Source: a virus
DNA length: 64,000 nt
Strand: one strand, 5' to 3'
IMG/VR virus record: IMGVR_UViG_3300024346_009227
Coordinates: 52,975-116,974 of that record
Each line of letters begins with the position of its first letter. Positions within the stretch are counted from its first letter, which is position 1. The position numbers were made by a program, and so were the translations under genes. Positions 60,103 through 64,000 of this stretch are shown here, piece by piece. The notes under the pieces were generated by a model, which had not been told where the DNA came from, ran no database searches, and was given only the letters and a program-made list of their open reading frames with translations.

Positions 60103-60127
60103 AAACAAGGATTAAGGATTTTTAGCT

Positions 60128-60655
60128 ATGGAAAATATGAAAAATGTATCTAATGATGAGATTGTTACCATTACTGCAAAAATGATCGGAGTCGGTCGAA
60201 AATACGGTTTTCAATCGGCCGATTGTCAAGACCTTGCTCAAGATGTTTTATATGTTGCGATAAGAAAATATAATCCTAATAAGGGAGCAAAATTCGCAAC
60301 ATTTTGCTGGTATCTATTCAATCGTAAGGTAATTGATGGACTTAGAAGAATTAATCATAAGTACTACAAAAAAACTTCCATTGCTAAAATGATGGATAAG
60401 GAGGAGGGTAATAATAAAGAAATTCAAGGTAAACGCCTTGACACAATGTCCGTCTTAAAGATGCATTTAAAGGATAATTTCGACGCTGGAATTATCACAC
60501 GGAAAGAACACGATGTTTTAGTTCTTAGGGCCCATGGTAACGATTTCTATGAAATTGCAAGTATACTTGATATTTCACTAGGATCGGCACATGGCACATA
60601 TCAAAAAGGCCTTGCCATGATATGTGAAGACGATGGTATCTTAGGGGCTGTTTAG
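60128..60655 (+). CDS. Sigma-70-family factor (ECF-like)
   Basis: A 175-aa protein beginning MENMKNVSNDEIVTITAKM, with AAGGATTTTTAGCT ahead of its ATG. Residues ~30-75 are region 2 (ADCQDLAQDVLYVAIRKYN … KFATFCWYLFNRKVIDGL). Residues ~125-165 are region 4 (EHDVLVLRAHGNDFYEIASI, SLGSAHGTYQKGLA). The two-domain plan is that of ECF sigma factors, with no region 3. It is the first rightward gene beside the operator array and ends in a strong terminator, so it is transcribed as its own unit. It may direct RNA polymerase to phage promoters such as the repeated TTGAAT-N18-AATAAT sites, but this link is untested. Confidence 0.8.
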   Translation: MENMKNVSNDEIVTITAKMIGVGRKYGFQSADCQDLAQDVLYVAIRKYNPNKGAKFATFCWYLFNRKVIDGLRRINHKYYKKTSIAKMMDKEEGNNKEIQGKRLDTMSVLKMHLKDNFDAGIITRKEHDVLVLRAHGNDFYEIASILDISLGSAHGTYQKGLAMICEDDGILGAV

Positions 60656-60667
60656 TCTAGTCAATCA

Positions 60668-60702
60668 AAGCCCTAGTTATTGTTACTAGGGCTTATTTTC
60701 TT
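60668..60702 (+). terminator. Terminator after the second sigma-like gene
   Basis: AAGCCCTAGT - 7 nt - ACTAGGGCTT is a perfect 10-bp stem followed by ATTTTCTT. It lies 12 nt past the stop codon and insulates the gene from the small-gene cassettes. Confidence 0.9.
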
Positions 60703-60731
60703 AATAGTATATAGAATAAAGGGATAATAGA

Positions 60732-60965
60732 ATGATTAATGATAAGAACACTAAAACAGCCGTAATAAATGCCTTTAACAATCTTAAGTCTAATTTTAAA
60801 AATACTTGCGACGATATGTTATTTTATAAGGTTTATGGCGAAATAACAAAGTGTTCACATGAAGAAAATTATACACCTACTTTATTATTCAATGATAAAA
60901 TTTTAATGGATTATGAATTTAAGTCCTGCGATTGTTTAAATATTCAATGTAATTGCAAGCCGTAA
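60732..60965 (+). CDS. Small hypothetical protein
   Basis: A 77-aa protein beginning MINDKNTKTAVINAFNNLK, with AAAGGGATAATAG before ATG. It has a Cys-rich end (SCDCLNIQCNCKP) that could bind metal, and 'KCSHEENYTP' in the middle. The stop codon lies in the GTAA loop of an AGCC/GGCT hairpin. It has no recognised motif. Probably an early small protein acting on the host, by position. Confidence 0.55.
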   Translation: MINDKNTKTAVINAFNNLKSNFKNTCDDMLFYKVYGEITKCSHEENYTPTLLFNDKILMDYEFKSCDCLNIQCNCKP

Positions 60966-60996
60966 GGCTAACAATGGCTTGACATCGTAAGATGGA

Positions 60997-61058
60997 AAGC
61001 CCGGCCGATAGGCCAAAAATAAAAAACACCTGCTTGTCTTACCAAGACCAACGGGCTT
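60997..61058 (+). ncRNA. Repeated three-way-junction RNA element, copy 1
   Basis: AAGCCC (60997-61002) pairs with GGGCTT (61053-61058) to close the element. Inside are GGCC-GATA-GGCC (61003-61014), an A-rich linker ending CACCTGC, and a hairpin with GTCTT-ACC-AAGAC (61036-61048). A second copy at 62370-62430 keeps the same plan, with a compensatory change in the third stem (U-A at 61034/61050 here, C-G there). It lies after a small gene and before the next promoter. Function unknown. Confidence 0.7.
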
Positions 61059-61103
61059 AGGGAAGCTATGCCTATAGGCTAAGATCGGCAAAGTTGCCTC
61101 GCA

Positions 61104-61126
61104 TTGTATAACATTGTAATACCAAA
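61104..61126. promoter_or_regulatory. Operator family II copy upstream of promoter 1
   Basis: TTGTATAAC-ATT-GTAATACCAA (61104-61126) ends 26 bp before the -35 box of promoter 1. Similar copies stand 20-28 bp before promoters 4 and 5. This fixed place upstream of the -35 favours an activator or an upstream regulator. Confidence 0.65.
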
Positions 61127-61152
61127 TATATTTAAATTATTTTAAAATTGTT

Positions 61153-61182
61153 TTGAATAAATCTTAAGTTCAATCGGATAAT
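61153..61182 (+). promoter_or_regulatory. Repeated phage promoter 1
   Basis: TTGAAT (61153-61158), an 18-bp spacer ending in CG, and GATAAT (61177-61182), followed by AAGGTATAAGGGAAA. It drives the 74-aa gene at 61236. The leader contains the inverted repeat AAGGTATAA/TTATACCTT, which may form a hairpin. Confidence 0.8.
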
Positions 61183-61235
61183 AAGGTATAAGGGAAACAA
61201 AAAGTTATACCTTACAACAAAAAGGAAAGTGAATC

Positions 61236-61460
61236 ATGTTGTTTTACAATAGCGAAATTGTGGATGCTGTAAATGAGATTTATACTTTAAAAGTCAACAA
61301 CAAGCGGGGTTTTGTGTCGATTTTCCGTAAAGGTTGGTTTATAGGTAAGTTGGATTTGAAAAATGGGGCATTATGGTTCCATAGGGAGTGGAAGGGCGGT
61401 TTTACCGCAAGGGCGGTTAGAGTTTGGCATCATTACGGAAGAAATCGACCGATGTGGTAA
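61236..61460 (+). CDS. Small basic hypothetical protein
   Basis: A 74-aa protein beginning MLFYNSEIVDAVNEIYTLK, with AAAAGGAAAGTGAATC before ATG. It is basic and Trp-rich in the second half (GALWFHREWKGG; RVWHHYGRNRPMW), suggesting nucleic-acid or protein binding. It is followed at once by a UUCG-loop terminator that contains its stop codon. Single-gene early cassette under promoter 1. No family recognised. Confidence 0.6.
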   Translation: MLFYNSEIVDAVNEIYTLKVNNKRGFVSIFRKGWFIGKLDLKNGALWFHREWKGGFTARAVRVWHHYGRNRPMW

Positions 61461-61479
61461 CCCTTCGGGGTTAATTTTT
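61458..61479 (+). terminator. UUCG-tetraloop terminator containing a stop codon
   Basis: TAACCC-TTCG-GGGTTA is a perfect 6-bp stem with a UUCG-type loop, followed by ATTTTTA. Its first three bases are the TAA stop of the 74-aa gene. A strong, compact intrinsic terminator. Confidence 0.75.
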
Positions 61480-61490
61480 AAAAAAAAGAA

Positions 61491-61519
61491 CCTGCTGTCT
61501 TATCAAAGATAGTGGGCTT
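61491..61519 (+). ncRNA. Partial copy 3 of the repeated RNA element
   Basis: CCTGC, the hairpin CTGTCTT-ATCA-AAGATAG (61495-61512; 7 bp with a G-U pair) and TGGGCTT match the 3' half of copies 1 and 2. The closing AAGCCC strand and GATA hairpin are missing. It could be a decayed or reduced form. Confidence 0.5.
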
Positions 61520-61610
61520 CGCCAAGGTATGCCCATACCCCATAGTCTAATTAGATATGTTTGTCTTTATATATGGTTACAAATAATTTTAAAATAAAAT
61601 AAAATAAGTT

Positions 61611-61640
61611 TGAATAAATTTATAGTTCAAACGAATAATA
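61611..61640 (+). promoter_or_regulatory. Repeated phage promoter 2
   Basis: TTGAAT (61611-61616), 18 bp ending AACG, then AATAAT (61635-61640) and AAGGTATGAAGGAAA. It drives the 81-aa gene at 61697. A degenerate half of operator family II (TGGTTAC) lies ~30 bp upstream. Confidence 0.8.
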
Positions 61641-61696
61641 AGGTATGAAGGAAACACAAAGTTAAACTTCTAAGCTTAAAAGAAAAGGATTGTAGA

Positions 61697-61942
61697 ATGG
61701 TTAAGATTGAAAATGGGCGTTTTAGTGAGACTACCTTTATAGAAGATATAGTGGGTAAAAAGATAGTTATCAACAAATATCGTAATCAAGAGGGTTATAG
61801 ACTAGGTTTTGTCGAGTCTACCACTAGAGGTAAGCATGGTTATACTTTATTGCTAACATTCAATGACGAATGCCATTTTAACGAAAAGTCTATAAGTCGA
61901 TATTGCCTTCATAACATAGAAGATGCAGTAGTCTTTATGTAA
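61697..61942 (+). CDS. Small hypothetical protein
   Basis: An 81-aa protein beginning MVKIENGRFSETTFIEDIV, with AAAAGGATTGTAGA before ATG. It is basic and beta-rich, with GKKIVINKYRNQEGYRLGF in the first half and CHFNEKSISRYCLHNIEDA near the end. One candidate fold is a small OB- or SH3-like barrel, but no family is recognised. Its TAA at 61940-61942 is followed ~26 nt later by promoter 3, so the cassette is very tight. Confidence 0.55.
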   Translation: MVKIENGRFSETTFIEDIVGKKIVINKYRNQEGYRLGFVESTTRGKHGYTLLLTFNDECHFNEKSISRYCLHNIEDAVVFM

Positions 61943-61968
61943 ATAAAAAAAGTTTTTTCTAATTTTTC

Positions 61969-61998
61969 TTGAATAAAATTAGACTTCATACGAATAAT
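61969..61998 (+). promoter_or_regulatory. Repeated phage promoter 3
   Basis: TTGAAT (61969-61974), 18 bp ending TACG, then AATAAT (61993-61998) and ATAGCATAGAAG. It drives the 62-aa and 35-aa genes. No operator family II copy fits upstream, as the previous gene occupies the space. Confidence 0.75.
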
Positions 61999-62032
61999 AT
62001 AGCATAGAAGTAACCCTAACATGGAGAGTAAG

Positions 62033-62221
62033 ATGAATAGTTATAATCCCTTTGTATGCGATTTCATTATGCAAGAGAAAAAAGCAAGGCGTATGACACA
62101 AGGCGAATTGCAATATGCAATAGAAGATTGTCGGGAATGCATTCTATTGAATATAAATCCAGACAAATATCGTGACCAAATATCGGTCTATAAAATGGAA
62201 CTAACAAGGAGGGCTAAGTAA
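62033..62221 (+). CDS. Small hypothetical protein
   Basis: A 62-aa protein taken to start at the ATG at 62033 (MNSYNPFVCDFIMQEKKAR), because GGAGAGTAAG precedes it; this is the same AAGGAAAGTAAG-type site seen before the other rightward genes. The 12-nt upstream ATG lies inside the ribosome site. The protein is helical with a CDF…CRECILL pair of Cys segments. Its TAA overlaps the ATG of the next gene (TAATG). No family recognised. Confidence 0.55.
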   Translation: MNSYNPFVCDFIMQEKKARRMTQGELQYAIEDCRECILLNINPDKYRDQISVYKMELTRRAK

Positions 62222-62328
62222 TGACTAATGAACAGGTTAACATGATGGTTTTGTTTGGCTTACTAGTGTATTGTTCCTGCTTATATCAGTTCATTGCTTA
62301 TATAAACAGGCCAGTACAATACAAATAA
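62221..62328 (+). CDS. 35-aa single-pass membrane protein
   Basis: A short frame beginning MTNEQVNMMVLFGLLVYCS and ending INRPVQYK. A central hydrophobic run (MMVLFGLLVYCSCLYQFIAY) is long enough to cross a membrane, with a polar N-terminus and basic C-terminus. AAGGAGGGCTAAGTA gives a very strong ribosome site and the ATG overlaps the upstream TAA. It is likely a genuine small membrane protein, perhaps one that acts on the host envelope. Too short for family assignment. Confidence 0.65.
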   Translation: MTNEQVNMMVLFGLLVYCSCLYQFIAYINRPVQYK

Positions 62329-62369
62329 AGTTGGGGGGCGAAAGCCCCTCGATGGATTTCTCGAAGAGA

Positions 62370-62430
62370 AAGCCCGGCCGATAGGCCAAGAAAAAAAACA
62401 CCTGCCTGTCTTACCAAGACTGGCGGGCTT
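62370..62430 (+). ncRNA. Repeated three-way-junction RNA element, copy 2
   Basis: AAGCCC (62370-62375) pairs with GGGCTT (62425-62430). GGCC-GATA-GGCC (62376-62387) forms the second stem. An A-rich linker ends CACCTGC, and the third stem has CCTGTCTT-ACC-AAGACTGG (62405-62423), with an internal U-U mismatch where copy 1 has U-C. The C-G pairs at 62406/62422 and 62405/62423 replace U-A and a mismatch in copy 1. Conserved loops and a compensatory change support a selected RNA structure. Confidence 0.72.
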
Positions 62431-62435
62431 GCGGA

Positions 62436-62495
62436 GGTATTACCTTGTATTACCACTGCTACCAAAGCAAAAATTGGTATTACTTTGTTATACCA
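62436..62495. promoter_or_regulatory. Two operator family II copies upstream of promoter 4
   Basis: GGTATTAC-CTT-GTATTACCA (62436-62455) and the best dyad of the family, TGGTATTAC-TTT-GTTATACCA (62475-62495). The second ends 28 bp before the -35 box of promoter 4. Confidence 0.7.
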
Positions 62496-62523
62496 GTTAT
62501 CTTGAAAATATTTTTATTTTTAT

Positions 62524-62553
62524 TTGAATAAATTTAAGTTTCAAACGAATAAT
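62524..62553 (+). promoter_or_regulatory. Repeated phage promoter 4 (no ORF downstream)
   Basis: TTGAAT (62524-62529), 18 bp ending AACG, then AATAAT (62548-62553) and ATAGTATGAAAGGAAAA. The transcript would run into a ~100-nt structured stretch without a plausible ORF before the next operator. Confidence 0.8.
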
Positions 62554-62569
62554 ATAGTATGAAAGGAAA

Positions 62570-62676
62570 ACAAAGTATCTAAAGGGAACTATCTGAAAAA
62601 TCGGGAAGGGCCGATATAAAACAAGCTTGCCTACTGGGGGTATCCAGTGGGAATGGGGGGAGGCTGCACATTTTTA
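62570..62676 (+). ncRNA. Candidate small RNA driven by promoter 4
   Basis: Only a 7-codon frame (MKGKQSI) follows promoter 4. The stretch then folds into ATCGG-GAAGGG-CCGAT, ACTGG-GGGTAT-CCAGT and an enclosing GCCT…AGGC pairing, then T-rich CACATTTTTAATTT. A promoter, structured body and terminal T-run are what a small regulatory RNA would show. No homologue is known to me. Confidence 0.5.
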
Positions 62677-62677
62677 A

Positions 62678-62699
62678 TTTGGTATAACTTAGTATTATT
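62678..62699. promoter_or_regulatory. Operator family II copy upstream of promoter 5
   Basis: TTTGGTATAAC-TTA-GTATTATT ends 20 bp before the -35 box of promoter 5, the same side and similar distance as for promoters 1 and 4. Confidence 0.65.
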
Positions 62700-62719
62700 T
62701 AAAATATTTTAAAATTGTT

Positions 62720-62749
62720 TTGAATAAATTTTAAGTTAAAACGAATAAT
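62720..62749 (+). promoter_or_regulatory. Repeated phage promoter 5
   Basis: TTGAAT (62720-62725), 18 bp ending AACG, then AATAAT (62744-62749) and AAAGTATGGAAGA. It drives the 83-aa acidic gene. Confidence 0.8.
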
Positions 62750-62791
62750 AAAGTATGGAAGATGAAACACTATAACGAAAAGGAAAGTAAA

Positions 62792-63043
62792 ATGATCGAA
62801 TTTAATGACGATGGCCAGTGGGAACAAAATCAAGATGATCTTATCGAATATCTTGGTAATGAGAGAGATTATGAGATTGTAATCGATGATGAAAATATTG
62901 AACCAAATTGGGATATCTTAACAACTACTAACAAGGCTATTGAAGATTTTGATCTTGAAAAGCTTACTGAAAGAATGATCGAAAAGCATGAATGCGAATT
63001 GGCTTTGTTGGAAGAATTTGAAAATAATTGTGAAAAGTTTTGA
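62792..63043 (+). CDS. Small acidic hypothetical protein
   Basis: An 83-aa protein taken to start at the ATG at 62792 (MIEFNDDGQWEQNQDDLIE), which is preceded by AAAAGGAAAGTAAA like the other rightward genes; an earlier in-frame ATG at 62762 lacks this. It is highly acidic (Asp/Glu-rich throughout) and helical at the end (RMIEKHECELALLEEFENN). Acidic small early proteins can mimic DNA, but this cannot be shown here. The -35 box of promoter 6 overlaps its TGA. Confidence 0.6.
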   Translation: MIEFNDDGQWEQNQDDLIEYLGNERDYEIVIDDENIEPNWDILTTTNKAIEDFDLEKLTERMIEKHECELALLEEFENNCEKF

Positions 63044-63069
63044 ATAATTTGGAAGTTGAAACGAATAAT
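63040..63069 (+). promoter_or_regulatory. Repeated phage promoter 6, overlapping a stop codon
   Basis: TTGAAT (63040-63045) contains the TGA (63041-63043) that ends the 83-aa gene. The 18-bp spacer ends AACG and AATAAT follows (63064-63069), then ATAGTATGAAGG. It drives the 229-aa gene. Confidence 0.78.
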
Positions 63070-63107
63070 ATAGTATGAAGGTTTTACCCTAACACAAGGA
63101 AAGTAAG

Positions 63108-63797
63108 ATGTTAAGTCTAGAAGTTATTAAGCCAGTAGTTGAAATCAAGTTTAGTCAAACCGAAAAAATGCCTTGGATATCGTGGGATATCCCTGCATGG
63201 GAGTGCAAGACAGGCTCAAAGTTGGTGAATGTTGAAGGCTCTATATGTGAGGGTTGTTATGCTCTAAAGGGTAGGTATGGGTTTGGCATAGTCAAAGATG
63301 CAAATACGAATAGGTTTAATGAACTAGCCAAGGGGCTTGAAGTTTGGAAAGAAGCTTTTATCAAAGCATTGGGCAAGAAATATAAACATATGCGGGATAA
63401 ATCGCAAGCATACTTTAGGTGGTTTACTAGTGGCGATGTTCAAAGTTTGGAGATGTTGGTAGCTATGAATGAAATAGCTATTGCCCTGCCAGAAGTTAAG
63501 TTTTGGCTACCTACCAAGGAACATGGCATGGTTCGGGAATATCTTGCCCTGCATGGTGATTTTGCAAGTAACTTTACTGTTAGGCCGTCAATGTATATGG
63601 TCGATCAACTGCCTAGCAAGGGGCTAGGATTGCCTACAAGCACTGCAATAAGAACGCCAGTTAATGCGGATAGTCGGCACGAAAATATATGTCAAGCAAG
63701 CCTTGATGCCTTTAATGGTGCAAGCAAGGTTAATTGTGGCGATTGTCGCAAGTGTTGGGATAAAAGCGTAAACAATGTCGCATACATATACCACTAA
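63108..63797 (+). CDS. Gp88-like Cys-rich phage protein
   Basis: A 229-aa protein beginning MLSLEVIKPVVEIKFSQTE, with AAGGAAAGTAAG before ATG. It resembles the 'gene product 88' phage family: SICEGCYALKGRYGF near residue 45, then a central FRWFTSGDVQSLEMLVAMNE (the 'R-x-x-xSGD' region) and KFWLPTKEHGMV, and a C-terminal CGDCRKCWD. The cysteines may hold a metal or iron-sulphur site. The family's biochemical function is not established. It is the largest gene in the rightward cassette block. Confidence 0.7.
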   Translation: MLSLEVIKPVVEIKFSQTEKMPWISWDIPAWECKTGSKLVNVEGSICEGCYALKGRYGFGIVKDANTNRFNELAKGLEVWKEAFIKALGKKYKHMRDKSQAYFRWFTSGDVQSLEMLVAMNEIAIALPEVKFWLPTKEHGMVREYLALHGDFASNFTVRPSMYMVDQLPSKGLGLPTSTAIRTPVNADSRHENICQASLDAFNGASKVNCGDCRKCWDKSVNNVAYIYH

Positions 63798-63809
63798 GGG
63801 GGAAGTAAG

Positions 63810-64000
63810 ATGATAGTTAAAAACTGTAATCATGGTAAATGGCAAAATTTAGGTCAGGATACCGATGATGATGGGAATATCTTTCAACGCCACTATTGCA
63901 AGGTATGCAATATGGCAAGAGTAAAGGTTGTTGCCAAAATTGTTGGATATCGTAACATTGCCCAAACTTGTATGCGATATCTGCATACAGATTTTAAAAA
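63810..64000 (+). CDS. Zinc-ribbon-like small protein, partial
   Basis: A rightward frame starts at the ATG at 63810 with GGGGGAAGTAAG upstream and runs past the window end. The visible 63 residues begin MIVKNCNHGKWQNLGQDTD and contain C-x-H and HYCKVCN, spaced like a zinc ribbon. It lies 12 nt after the Gp88-like gene, so the two are probably co-transcribed from promoter 6. The C-terminus is not visible. Confidence 0.6.
   Translation, partial: MIVKNCNHGKWQNLGQDTDDDGNIFQRHYCKVCNMARVKVVAKIVGYRNIAQTCMRYLHTDFK

Larger units (their letters stand above)
59546..60127. other. Divergent regulatory region, no gene
   Basis: This 582-bp gap separates the leftward structural block from the rightward genes. 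It carries two operator families between 59618 and 59785, then an AT-rich stretch from ~59790, then a 5' leader for the second sigma-like gene with two inverted repeats. It must contain divergent promoters, and the repeats plus AT-rich tract could also be an origin of replication, though none is proved. Confidence 0.65.
62329..62791. other. Intergenic region with RNA element, operators, two promoters and a candidate small RNA
   Basis: In 463 bp this region holds a GGGGC-GAAA-GCCCC hairpin (62335-62349), RNA element copy 2, two operator family II dyads, promoter 4, a structured stretch with no convincing ORF, a further family II dyad and promoter 5. It is the densest regulatory region in the window. 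Confidence 0.7.

Noticed and set aside
63624-63845. Leftward frame across the end of the Gp88-like gene
   Set aside because: It is antisense to a well-supported gene, with no ribosome site and no motif.

Overview
The window is part of a large, AT-rich tailed double-stranded DNA phage (Caudoviricetes). About 59 kb of leftward genes encode packaging, capsid, neck, tail and adhesin proteins, and the last ~4 kb carries rightward small genes with phage-type regulation. No bacterial housekeeping genes, tRNAs, insertion sequences or CRISPR arrays were seen. Start codons mostly follow strong AGGAG-type ribosome binding sites, so the host uses Shine-Dalgarno initiation. The sequence does not name the host.

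Leftward block, read from 59.5 kb down to 1. (i) 59.5-54.4 kb: a sigma-like factor, a candidate small terminase, GDP-mannose 4,6-dehydratase, an ERCC4-type nuclease and the large terminase. (ii) 54.3-48.2 kb: portal, a putative glycosyltransferase, a prohead protease fused to a scaffold with its own internal start, a decoration-like protein and the major capsid protein with a strong terminator. (iii) 48.2-33.8 kb: a zinc-ribbon protein, two giant collagen-like adhesins (2845 and 761 aa), three tandem tail-collar proteins and a probable fibre chaperone. (iv) 33.8-26.2 kb: small structural genes, a multidomain glycosyltransferase, neck and tail-completion proteins and the tail tube. (v) 26.1-1: tail-chaperone-like genes, a 4941-aa tape measure protein and distal tail proteins rich in Thr/Pro linkers and Cys modules. 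No tail sheath gene was recognised, so a long-tailed siphovirus is the simplest reading. By the usual rule of ~1.5 angstrom per residue the tail could approach 0.7 micrometre.

Rightward block, 60.1-64 kb: a second sigma-like factor with its own terminator, then small genes in repeated cassettes. Six near-identical promoters (TTGAAT, exactly 18 bp, A/GATAAT) drive them. Two palindrome families (TGCCA-TTT-TGGCA; TGGTATWAC-N3-GTWWTACCA) lie around the divergent region and upstream of promoters. A repeated three-way-junction RNA element shows a compensatory base-pair change. One promoter leads into a structured stretch with no ORF, a candidate small RNA.

The least expected items are: a staphylococcal-nuclease-like domain with conserved catalytic residues next to a DnaJ-like domain inside the tape measure protein; the repeated RNA element and promoter/operator cassettes; an in-frame TAA separating a plausible N-terminus from the 2845-aa collagen-like adhesin; and the nested protease/scaffold start. 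All function calls come from reading motifs by eye; no database search was run.
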